Part shown: positions 1 through 5,810 of the stretch, in pieces
Layout: the number at the start of each line of letters is the position of its first letter
How positions within the stretch are numbered: position 1 is the stretch's first letter
NCBI GenBank assembly: GCA_020216965.1
Contig: JAIWOJ010000168.1
Coordinates: 1 to 5,810, forward strand
DNA length: 5,810 nt
Direction: 5' to 3'
Source: Prosthecobacter sp.
GTDB taxonomy: Bacteria > Verrucomicrobiota > Verrucomicrobiia > Verrucomicrobiales > Verrucomicrobiaceae
Translations under genes and position numbers: made by a program
Notes under the pieces: model-generated
Database searches by the model: none
Told to the model about the DNA's origin: nothing
What the model saw: the letters and a program-made list of their open reading frames with translations, nothing else

Positions 1-1557
1 CTTGGCGAGCCAGCCATGAACGCCATCCGTGAGTATGTGGACAAGCTTGGCGGTGGCCTTGTGATGCTAGGCGGCCCACAGAGTTTTGGCGTGGGCGGCT
101 ACTACCGCACCCCCATCGAAGAAATCCTACCCGTGCGCCTAAAAGCCCCTGATGAAGAGGAAAAACAGAGTGCCGCAGTGGCTTTGGTGATCGACCGATC
201 CGGCTCCATGGCCGGAGAAAAGCTGGAGATGGCAAAGAGTGCAGCCATCGCTACCGCAGAGGTCCTTGGACGCAGTGATTTTTTAGGGGTCTTTGCCTTT
301 GACAGTGAAGCCCACGTCGTCGCCCCCATGACCAGGCTGACCTCTAGCGCCGCAGTCACCGGGCAGATTGCAGCGCTGGCCTCAGGGGGTGGCACCAATC
401 TCCACCCAGCCTTTGAGCAAGCCCGGCAAGCGCTCCTCCGGGTCAAGGCCAAGGTGAAACACATGATCATCCTTACCGATGGTCAGACGGCGAGCAGCGG
501 TTATGAAGCCATGGCATCACAATGCCGTGCAGAGGGAATGACCATTTCGACCGTGGCCATCGGCGAAGGCTCACACATCGCCCTACTGCAAGCCATTGCC
601 AATGCCGGCGGGGGGCAGTCCTACAGCACCCTGGATGCCTCAGGAATCACGCGCATCTTTACTCAGGATACCCTCATGCACACCGGACGCATGATCCGTG
701 AAGAGCCCTTCCAGCCCTCCTTTGTGGAAACGCACCCCATGCTCGTCGGCTTTGATTCCTGGGACTCCCCAGCGCTTCTTGGTTATGTGAAGACTCTGCG
801 CAAGACCACCGCCCAGATTCCCCTTGTCACGGATCTGGGTGATCCGCTGCTAGCCCACTGGCGCTATGGTCTGGGAAAAGTCACCGCATTTACCAGCGAT
901 GCAAAAAGCCGCTGGGCGTCTTTATGGCTGGCCCGCTGGCCGAGTTTCAGCCGATTTTGGTCGCAGGTGCTCAGAGAAACTGCCCGCCCCCCACAGGGCC
1001 GCCACATGGACCTCTCCGTTTTCATGCAGGGAGGAGAAGCATGCCTCAAGGTGGATCTCCAAGAAGACGCCGGCACACGCACCCAAGATGCCAGCGTGCA
1101 GGCAGAGGTCTTTTATGTGGCAGCAGATGCACTCGGTGCACCTCTTGTCCCACAGGAAAAATTGCTGCTTACTCAGACCGGCCCCGGCCTGTATGAGGGG
1201 GCTTTCAGACCCGAAAAAGCAGGTATCTACCTTGTGCGCGCACAGAGTGGCGCAGAGATGGTCTCTGCGGGCCTCGTGCATCAGCCTAGCTCCGAGGCTA
1301 GCTTAGGAACCCTGAGGGAGTCGTTACTCGTAGAAGCCACGCGCATGACGGGCGGCAGCCTGCTGACCAACCCCACCTTGCCCCAGCTAGGCAAGACGCA
1401 AGCCACCCGCCATATCGAACTATGGCCGTCCATCATCATCATCCTGCTGCTGGTATTCCTCCTAGATACCATCATCCGACGCTGGGAGCACGCTCAGACG
1501 ATCTACTTCACCCTTCGAGACTACATCCTGCAGAACCACCCAAAGCAGCGTTCTTAG
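1..1557 (+). CDS. VWA domain membrane protein with glutamine-amidotransferase-like flanks (5' partial)
   Basis: The frame is open to the left edge, with five sense codons before the first ATG at 16. That ATG is probably internal and the gene starts upstream. Numbering from it, residues 11-40 (GGGLVMLGGPQSFG, then GGYY and EEILPV) resemble the class I glutamine-amidotransferase-like segment of large VWA proteins. A VWA domain follows (about 53-215) with a complete metal-ion-dependent adhesion site: DRSGS at 60-64, Thr127 in GGGTNL and Asp155 in LTDG. The amidotransferase-like fold seems to resume around 225-320 (PLLAHWRYGLGKVTAFTSDAK), followed by a likely beta-rich region. One hydrophobic helix at about 470-487 is followed by RR and a short, probably cytoplasmic tail, so the main domains are probably extracytoplasmic. 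An intact MIDAS implies divalent-metal-dependent protein binding. The partner and process are unknown; a link to Bat/MoxR-type VWA systems is only a possibility. Convergent with the nitrate operon and probably unrelated to it. Domain call is firm, function unassigned. Confidence 0.85.
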   Translation, partial: LGEPAMNAIREYVDKLGGGLVMLGGPQSFGVGGYYRTPIEEILPVRLKAPDEEEKQSAAVALVIDRSGSMAGEKLEMAKSAAIATAEVLGRSDFLGVFAFDSEAHVVAPMTRLTSSAAVTGQIAALASGGGTNLHPAFEQARQALLRVKAKVKHMIILTDGQTASSGYEAMASQCRAEGMTISTVAIGEGSHIALLQAIANAGGGQSYSTLDASGITRIFTQDTLMHTGRMIREEPFQPSFVETHPMLVGFDSWDSPALLGYVKTLRKTTAQIPLVTDLGDPLLAHWRYGLGKVTAFTSDAKSRWASLWLARWPSFSRFWSQVLRETARPPQGRHMDLSVFMQGGEACLKVDLQEDAGTRTQDASVQAEVFYVAADALGAPLVPQEKLLLTQTGPGLYEGAFRPEKAGIYLVRAQSGAEMVSAGLVHQPSSEASLGTLRESLLVEATRMTGGSLLTNPTLPQLGKTQATRHIELWPSIIIILLLVFLLDTIIRRWEHAQTIYFTLRDYILQNHPKQRS

Positions 1558-1574
1558 CTAAGCAGTCACAGGTT
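1558..1574. other. Convergent intergenic junction without a clear terminator
   Basis: Only 17 bases separate the TAG stop of the VWA gene (1555-1557) from the TAG stop of nasA (1577-1575, minus strand). A 10-base perfect palindrome, CTTAGCTAAG at 1553-1562, spans the VWA stop, but it has no loop and no following T-tract on either strand, so I do not call it an intrinsic terminator. Transcripts from both sides probably run into the opposing gene or end by a factor-dependent route. Confidence 0.6.
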
Positions 1575-3797
1575 CTATTGCCCTACGACCGAGCCATCGA
1601 CACACTCCAAACGCACCGCCGAGTGCTTGTAACTCGGTTGTCGGCTCAGCGGATCGAACGAAGCATGCGTGAGCTGGTTCACCCGCCCATCGTGCATCGG
1701 CAGATACACCTCGCCGGGTTTCACGCAGCTCGTCAATCGCGTCAATGCCGTCAATTCTGCCCGCTTCGAGATCACGCGCACCCGCTGCCCATCCTGCACC
1801 CCCAGCATCGCTGCATCTTCAGGATTCAAATCCAGCATGAGCTCGCTCGGAGCCATCTTGGCAAGCACCGCGGACTTCCCCGTCCGCGTCTCCGTGTGCC
1901 ATTGCGCACTCGTGCCACGGCCCGTCATTAAAATCAGCGGGAACTCCTCACTCCGCTGCTCTGGTGGAGCCACAGGTTCATCAAAGCAAAACCTCGCCCG
2001 CTGATCCTCCGTGAAAAACTTCCCGTCCTCAAACAACCGGCGCTCCGAATTTCGGAGTTCTCCATTCCGCAAGCCGCAATCCGCAAGCCGCAATGAAAAC
2101 GGCCACTGCACGCCCCCCAGCTTCCGAATCATCTCATAGCCCTTGATGCCCGTGATGTCGCACGGCTGATCCTCCGTGCAGCGTTTCAGCACGCGAAACA
2201 CGTCTTCCGGCGTCTGCCATTCGCGAAACATCTCCTCGCAGCCCCAGTAGTGCGCGATGAGGCGAAAGATTTGAAAATCAGCGAGCGCCTGACCGGGAGC
2301 ACGTCGCACCTTCGGTGAGTAGCCGATGCGCCGCTCCGAATTGATGAAGCAGCCTTCTTTCTCACCCCAACCAGCAGCAGGAAGAACGAGATGAGCACGC
2401 TTCGCAGTCTCGGTGCTGCAATACATGTCCTGCACGACGAGAAAATCGAGCTTGTCGAGGATGCGGTTCATCTCGTTCTGGTCGATCCACGAATGACTCG
2501 GGTTCGTGGCGACAAACCAGATGGCTTTCACCGTGCCTTCATCAGCTGCACGTATGATTTGATCATACGCCAGGCTGGGCTGATCCGGAATGCGCCCGAT
2601 GAGGAAGCCTGTGGCCTTCGCGATTTTCTCCCGATGCGCGGCGTTCCGAAAATCATGCCCGCCGAGCAAATTCGTCGTGTTCGAGAACAAACGCGAGCCC
2701 ATCGCATTGCACTGGCCGGTGATCGAATTCGCCCCCGTGCCCGGTTTGCCGATGTTTCCTGTCATCAGCGCCAGATTGATGATCGCCTGTGCCGTGCGCG
2801 TGGCCTGATGACCTTGATTCACGCCCATCGTCCACCAGAACGAGACTGCTTTGCCTAAGCGGATGGTTTTGGCAAAGTGTTCTAACTGCTCAGTGCTCAG
2901 TCCGGTTTCTGCGCAGACTCGCTCCGGCATAAAATCGGCCACAAAGCTCTCGAAAGCCTCAAAGCCGTTGGTGTGAGCTTCGACGAAGGTTCTGTCCACA
3001 CCACCATCGCGAATGAGCAGATGCGCAAGACCATACAGCAGCGTCAGATCGCTCTTCGGCTTGATCGCGTAATGCTGCGTGGCGGCCATCGCGGTCTCCG
3101 TGGTGCGGGGATCGACGACAATGATCTCCGGGCTGCGTTTGTTCTTCAAAACACGCTGCCACATGATCGGATGCGCGATGCAGGGATTCGCTCCTATGAA
3201 GACGAGCACATCGCTCTCCTCAAAGTCCGCGTAGGTGAAGGGTGGCGCGTCAAAGCCAAAGCTCTCCTTGTAGGCGGCCACTGCGGTGGCCATGCACTGG
3301 CGTGTGTTGCCATCGCCATGGATCATGCCCATGCCAAACTTTGCCAGCGCGCCGAGGAAGGCCATCTCCTCAAACATGATCTGGCCGGTGCTCAAAAACG
3401 CCGCCGCCTCGGGCCCGTGCTGATCGAGGATGCGTCGCATCTGGTCGCAGAAATAGCGCAGCGCCGTGTCCCAATCGACTTCTTTGCCATGCAGAATGGG
3501 CATCCTCGCCCGATCCGGCGCATTCAGCACACTCAGCGCCTCCCAGCCCTTCGGACAGGCCATGCCCAGATTCACCGGGTAATCGGGATCAGGCGTGAGA
3601 TTGACCGCCTCGCCATCCTTGAGATGAATCTTCAAACCACAGCCTGTGGAGCAAAAGCCGCACACCGCCTTTGTCGTCGCGTCAGGAGTCAACTGCGCCG
3701 GCAGCTGCCCCAAGCCAAACCTCGCCGGTTCACGCACAAGATCCGCCGTGAGCGGGCCATTCCATTCGCGGAAGGTCATGGCGGGAAGCGTGATCAT
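1575..3797 (-). CDS. nasA: Assimilatory nitrate reductase catalytic subunit (NasA/NarB type, Mo-bisMGD)
   Basis: A 740-residue molybdopterin oxidoreductase that reduces nitrate to nitrite. The N-terminal [4Fe-4S] site is C46-x2-C49-x3-C53-x27-C81, followed by Lys83, at the position of the electron-relay lysine. Cys168 in [10 protein letters not shown] aligns with the molybdenum-ligating cysteine of NapA/NasA enzymes. ATNPSHSW (about 430) and the C-terminal cofactor-binding domain (from about 620, with [11 protein letters not shown] and [17 protein letters not shown]) are typical of the NasA/NarB branch. There is no Tat signal, so it is cytoplasmic and assimilatory. It also lacks the extra C-terminal [2Fe-2S] domain of Klebsiella-type NasA, so it needs a separate electron donor, plausibly the fused subunit encoded just upstream. 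The start overlaps the upstream stop (TGATG); a second ATG six codons in (MTFREW, base 3779) is an alternative and agrees with my memory of family N-termini. Residues about 569-583 are encoded by a short tandem repeat. A different molybdoenzyme substrate is possible but unlikely beside nirA. Confidence 0.93.
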   Translation of the reverse strand: MITLPAMTFREWNGPLTADLVREPARFGLGQLPAQLTPDATTKAVCGFCSTGCGLKIHLKDGEAVNLTPDPDYPVNLGMACPKGWEALSVLNAPDRARMPILHGKEVDWDTALRYFCDQMRRILDQHGPEAAAFLSTGQIMFEEMAFLGALAKFGMGMIHGDGNTRQCMATAVAAYKESFGFDAPPFTYADFEESDVLVFIGANPCIAHPIMWQRVLKNKRSPEIIVVDPRTTETAMAATQHYAIKPKSDLTLLYGLAHLLIRDGGVDRTFVEAHTNGFEAFESFVADFMPERVCAETGLSTEQLEHFAKTIRLGKAVSFWWTMGVNQGHQATRTAQAIINLALMTGNIGKPGTGANSITGQCNAMGSRLFSNTTNLLGGHDFRNAAHREKIAKATGFLIGRIPDQPSLAYDQIIRAADEGTVKAIWFVATNPSHSWIDQNEMNRILDKLDFLVVQDMYCSTETAKRAHLVLPAAGWGEKEGCFINSERRIGYSPKVRRAPGQALADFQIFRLIAHYWGCEEMFREWQTPEDVFRVLKRCTEDQPCDITGIKGYEMIRKLGGVQWPFSLRLADCGLRNGELRNSERRLFEDGKFFTEDQRARFCFDEPVAPPEQRSEEFPLILMTGRGTSAQWHTETRTGKSAVLAKMAPSELMLDLNPEDAAMLGVQDGQRVRVISKRAELTALTRLTSCVKPGEVYLPMHDGRVNQLTHASFDPLSRQPSYKHSAVRLECVDGSVVGQ
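2043..2057. repeat. Perfect inverted repeat next to the nasA tandem repeat
   Basis: CTCCGAA and TTCGGAG form perfect 7-base arms around a single T. The palindrome lies 9 bases from the tandem repeat at 2067-2094, within the same low-conservation linker of nasA (encoding ELRNSE). The one-base centre makes a stable RNA hairpin unlikely without opening the inner pairs. It may be part of one repetitive insert with the tandem repeat. Confidence 0.6.
2067..2094 (-). repeat. 7/14-bp tandem repeat inside nasA
   Basis: On the plus strand, CCGCAAG CCGCAAT CCGCAAG CCGCAAT: two exact copies of a 14-base unit, or four 7-base units differing only at the last base. On the coding strand it reads as alternating ATTGCGG and CTTGCGG and encodes residues 569-577 (LRLADCGLR). 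Because 7 is not a multiple of 3, each unit is read in a different frame. It sits in a variable linker between the conserved GGVQWP and [10 protein letters not shown] segments, so the enzyme core is unlikely to be disturbed. Confidence 0.85.
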
Positions 3798-3799
3798 CA
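3795..3799 (-). other. TGATG stop/start overlap, fused anchor gene to nasA
   Basis: On the minus strand the TGA stop of the fused DmsBC-like gene (3799-3797) shares one base with the nasA ATG (3797-3795). Only a weak purine run (GGGAA) lies just upstream, so nasA translation probably relies on coupling. If the alternative nasA start at 3779 is used, the genes are instead separated by 17 bases. Confidence 0.7.
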
Positions 3800-5362
3800 G
3801 TTCCCGGGCATTTTGGGCCCGCAGGCCGCTGTGAAAAAGTAGTGTCGCTCGATCAACTGGCTGCCCAACGTGATCGCGACGGACAGGGTGAAGATTGCAG
3901 CAACATAAAACTGCATGAAAATGATCGTCGGCAGGATGATGCCGACCATGGCGAGCATGATCTTCCGTGCCCGGAGCAGATGCGGAAGCTTTTCGGTCAG
4001 AACGCGGGCGCTCATGTGCCAGGGGCTTGTTTCATCCCGCCGGGCCATTTTGATCTCACGCATCTCAAACAGCGAAACACACCAGCGCAGCACGAGCGCC
4101 GTCGGAATGAAAATTTGAGCTGCAGAATGCCCCATCCAGGCCCAAACGACACCCGGGATGGCCACGCCGAGCAAGAGCATCGTTCCGAAAAATTTGCCGC
4201 TCACGAGCTTCATCGACCAAAACGGCCGCCGTGTGTCCACATAGACCATCACCGAGGTGTACACTGCCAAAACACCCGCGAGCCCAGCGAGGCTGAGCGT
4301 GAGTTTCAAAGGAAAAACGACCGCCAGCGCGCCCAGCATCGCAAACAGCCCGAAAGCGATGATTTCGCGTGAGAGCCAGCTTTTGCGCCACCCAAGAAAG
4401 GCCCGCCAAGCCTTCAAAGGCTGCCCCAGATGCAAAACACTCAATGCGATGCCAACGACGCCGAGAATGAAAGCCGTCAACGAGGTCAATCGGGTCGCAT
4501 CAAGGCTCACAAAGCCCGTCAACACTGACAACGCGGTGACGAAAAAGGTCCCCGCGCTCATCTGCGTGAGCACGAGCATCCATGTGAGCGGCGGATGCGC
4601 ATGGTCGAGTCGCAGCAGGCCGCCATCAGCAGGTTTTGCCTCCGCGATGGGTTTGGTGGAGACGTAGGTCGTGGTCGGTCGCGTGTAGCTCGAATCAAAC
4701 GCTCCGGCGATGATCTGGCCCCGATCCGGCACCTCGCTGAGTTTCACGACCTGAATCTTGATCGCCTCGTTCGGGCAGGCCTGCACGCAGGCGGGAGCTT
4801 CACCTTCTGCGAGACGGCCCTTGCACATGTCGCACTTCCGCACGATGCCGCGCTTCAGGTTGAACTTCGGCACGTCATACGGGCACTTCAAAATGCAGTA
4901 GCTGCAACCGATGCACTGATCGTCGAGATGCCGCACGATGCCGGTGATGGGATCTTTATCATAAGCGAGCACTGGACAGCCATTCGAACAGGCTGGGTCC
5001 TTGCAGTGATGGCATGCCGTGGTGACGGTTTGTTGATATGGCTGCTGCTTCCGCAGACCGGTGATGAGCCCGACATCACGCCACGCTTCATCATCATCAA
5101 GGCCGTTCAGAGAATGACACGCCGCCACGCAGGCTTTGCAGCCCGTGCAAGCATCCAGATTGACCTCAAAGGCATATTGCTCACCAGTCTTCGGCTTCGA
5201 AAGCGGGATCAGGTGGGTGAAGCGGTCTCTGACACTGCGTCTGTCATACTCCTCAGAGAACAGGGCGACGGGTGTGCGGAGGGTTTGCTGTTCTTTGAGC
5301 ACCTTCCGCAGCAGGTCTGACGGGTCAGACAGGTCGGAGAAGTCTGACAGCACCGAGGTCAT
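3797..5362 (-). CDS. Fused DmsB-like four-[4Fe-4S] ferredoxin and DmsC-like membrane anchor subunit
   Basis: A 521-residue fusion predicted to pass electrons from membrane quinol to the NasA-type reductase. Residues about 60-205 hold sixteen cysteines in four [4Fe-4S] groups: C72/75/78/82, C117/120/125/129, C150/153/156/160 and C177/180/192/196, the DmsB/NrfC/PsrB pattern with no Trp replacement as in NarH. A linker (205-257) with [12 protein letters not shown] leads to a DmsC/YnfH-type anchor (258-521) with eight hydrophobic segments. The anchor carries the family signature [12 protein letters not shown] followed by SWLSREI, and ends ERHYFF...PKMPG. DmsB and DmsC are separate proteins in E. 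coli. I chose ATG at 5362 because it makes an ATGA overlap with the nirA stop and has AGGAGG 13 bases upstream. The reading frame extends to a TTG at 5410, which would overlap nirA by 52 bases and is less likely. No signal peptide is seen. The N-terminus carries an SD-rich repeat (residues 5-16) from a 9-bp DNA repeat. The quinol link is inferred from the DmsC family. Confidence 0.9.
   Translation of the reverse strand: MTSVLSDFSDLSDPSDLLRKVLKEQQTLRTPVALFSEEYDRRSVRDRFTHLIPLSKPKTGEQYAFEVNLDACTGCKACVAACHSLNGLDDDEAWRDVGLITGLRKQQPYQQTVTTACHHCKDPACSNGCPVLAYDKDPITGIVRHLDDQCIGCSYCILKCPYDVPKFNLKRGIVRKCDMCKGRLAEGEAPACVQACPNEAIKIQVVKLSEVPDRGQIIAGAFDSSYTRPTTTYVSTKPIAEAKPADGGLLRLDHAHPPLTWMLVLTQMSAGTFFVTALSVLTGFVSLDATRLTSLTAFILGVVGIALSVLHLGQPLKAWRAFLGWRKSWLSREIIAFGLFAMLGALAVVFPLKLTLSLAGLAGVLAVYTSVMVYVDTRRPFWSMKLVSGKFFGTMLLLGVAIPGVVWAWMGHSAAQIFIPTALVLRWCVSLFEMREIKMARRDETSPWHMSARVLTEKLPHLLRARKIMLAMVGIILPTIIFMQFYVAAIFTLSVAITLGSQLIERHYFFTAACGPKMPGN
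5315..5350 (-). repeat. 9-bp tandem repeat, four degenerate copies, in the fused anchor gene
   Basis: Read on the minus strand, four consecutive 9-base units run CTGTCAGAC, TTCTCCGAC, CTGTCTGAC, CCGTCAGAC, all ending in GAC. The unit is three codons and in frame, so it gives [12 protein letters not shown] at residues 5-16. It lies right after the start codon and before the Fe-S domain, in a region not expected to be conserved. Similar serine-aspartate microrepeats are, to my recollection, scattered in some Verrucomicrobiota genomes. Confidence 0.8.
5359..5362 (-). other. ATGA stop/start overlap, nirA to fused anchor gene
   Basis: On the minus strand ATGA contains the start of the fused DmsBC-like gene (5362-5360) and the TGA stop of nirA (5361-5359). 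Such overlaps typically indicate termination-reinitiation coupling within one mRNA. Confidence 0.8.
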
Positions 5363-5810
5363 GCAGCTGAGAATGCCTCCTGAAGCTGGCCGACGGTTCT
5401 TTGATTGCAAAAGGCATGAAAGCTCTCCTCCGGCCCGCTGCGGCCTTTGAGATAGCCTTTGAGCATGGCTTCGAGCGTCTCACCGAGGCTTTCGAAGGCC
5501 ACGCCGCTGAAAATCTGGCGGCCGATATTGCGGTTCTCACCAAAGCCGCCGCCGACAGTGATGTGATAGCCTTCCCCGCTTTCGGATTTCACCTTGGTGC
5601 CGAGCAGGCCGATGTCTCCCATGAAATGCTGGGCGCAGGAATGCGGGCAGCCGGTGAAGTGGATGTTGATGGGCTTATCAAGCTTCACGCGCTTGTCGAG
5701 GTAGTCCATCATCGCAATGGCATGGCCCTTCGTGTCGCTGGCCGCATATTTGCAGTATTTGTTGCCCGTGCAGGCGACGAACCCGCTTTTCAGATTCGAC
5801 TGCTCGCAGG
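5359..5810 (-). CDS. nirA: Sirohaem nitrite reductase NirA, C-terminal part (5' partial)
   Basis: The last 149 codons of a gene that enters from the right edge. The frame stays open upstream of the first in-window ATG pair (5712), so that ATG is internal. The sirohaem/[4Fe-4S]-binding motif is complete: CTGNKYC (Cys codons at 5772-5770 and 5754-5752, spacing C-x5-C) and GCPHSC (Cys codons at 5649-5647 and 5637-5635, spacing C-x3-C). HFTGCPHSCAQ, MGDIGLLGTKV and GGGFGENRNIGRQ match the NirA-like nitrite reductases better than the CysI sulfite reductases. The reaction would be six-electron reduction of nitrite to ammonium in the cytoplasm, and a nitrate reductase two genes downstream supports nitrite as substrate. 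The electron donor (ferredoxin, or a flavin domain in the missing N-terminal part) cannot be seen. The stop codon overlaps the next start as ATGA, indicating translational coupling. Sulfite reductase is the main alternative, but context argues against it. Confidence 0.9.
   Translation of the reverse strand, partial: CEQSNLKSGFVACTGNKYCKYAASDTKGHAIAMMDYLDKRVKLDKPINIHFTGCPHSCAQHFMGDIGLLGTKVKSESGEGYHITVGGGFGENRNIGRQIFSGVAFESLGETLEAMLKGYLKGRSGPEESFHAFCNQRTVGQLQEAFSAA
5376..5381 (-). promoter_or_regulatory. Shine-Dalgarno sequence for the fused DmsBC-like gene
   Basis: A perfect AGGAGG on the minus strand lies inside the 3' end of nirA, 13 bases before the ATG at 5362. The spacing is longer than the usual 5-9 bases. 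Together with the ATGA overlap it still supports 5362 over the upstream TTG at 5410. The long spacing may mean that initiation partly depends on ribosomes finishing nirA. Confidence 0.55.

Noticed and set aside
102..470. 122-codon minus-strand frame opposite the VWA domain
   Set aside because: The plus strand encodes a complete MIDAS-bearing VWA domain here, and the minus-strand translation shows no family features.
1425..1450. CATCATCATCAT-like run near the end of the VWA gene
   Set aside because: It encodes the isoleucine/leucine core of the C-terminal transmembrane helix, and codon repetition explains it.
1422..1931. 169-codon plus-strand frame crossing the convergent junction
   Set aside because: It overlaps the VWA C-terminus in another frame and then runs antisense to the conserved nasA C-terminus. 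Its H/R/P-rich composition indicates a chance frame.
2551..2569. Perfect 8-base inverted repeat (CGTATGAT, loop TTG, ATCATACG) inside nasA
   Set aside because: It falls in well-behaved coding sequence (DQIIRAA) with no T-tract or gene boundary nearby. One such match in a window this size could easily arise by chance.
2973..3842. 289-codon plus-strand open frame opposite nasA and the anchor gene
   Set aside because: It lies antisense to strongly conserved coding sequence, is rich in R, H, A and Q as expected from a complementary frame in GC-rich DNA, and shows no recognisable motif.
4595..5320. 241-codon plus-strand open frame opposite the Fe-S domain
   Set aside because: It is antisense to the sixteen-cysteine ferredoxin region, whose motifs fix the minus strand as coding. 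It has no plausible product.
3797..5362. Assignment as a true DMSO reductase DmsABC system
   Set aside because: There is no Tat signal, the catalytic subunit has NasA/NarB C-terminal motifs and an NTRQCM molybdenum-ligand cysteine (DmsA uses serine), and nirA is in the same operon.

Overview
The window carries the 3' part of a plus-strand gene for a membrane-anchored von Willebrand factor A (VWA) protein. Converging on it is a tightly packed minus-strand nitrate-assimilation operon. The DNA is moderately GC-rich. Three things suggest a Verrucomicrobiota or Planctomycetota-type bacterium: the VWA protein with glutamine-amidotransferase-like flanks, the operon with a fused iron-sulfur/anchor subunit, and short tandem repeats inside genes. 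I judge this from remembered family resemblance, not from any search. There are no RNA genes, insertion sequences, CRISPR arrays or long non-coding stretches; the window is almost entirely coding.

Layout: (1) 1-1557, plus strand, VWA protein, 5' end outside the window. (2) 1558-1574, a 17-base convergent junction with no convincing terminator. (3) 1575-3797, minus strand, a cytoplasmic NasA/NarB-type molybdenum nitrate reductase catalytic subunit. (4) 3797-5362, minus strand, one polypeptide that joins a DmsB-like four-cluster ferredoxin subunit to a DmsC-like eight-helix membrane anchor. (5) 5359-5810, minus strand, the C-terminal 149 residues of a NirA-type sirohaem nitrite reductase that continues beyond the right edge.

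Transcription runs right to left: nirA, then the fused electron-transfer subunit, then nasA. Adjacent genes share their stop and start codons (an ATGA overlap and a TGATG overlap), so they are probably co-transcribed and translationally coupled. The inferred pathway is nitrate to nitrite on NasA and nitrite to ammonium on NirA. The fused subunit would feed NasA with electrons from the membrane quinol pool, in place of a soluble ferredoxin or NADH-linked partner. Neither NasA nor the fused subunit shows a Tat signal, and the charge pattern of the anchor loops places the Fe-S domain in the cytoplasm, opposite to E. coli DmsABC.

The most unusual sequence features are two short tandem repeats inside conserved genes: a 9-bp repeat at the start of the fused subunit gene, and a 7/14-bp repeat with an adjoining palindrome in a variable loop of nasA. 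Both are read through in frame.
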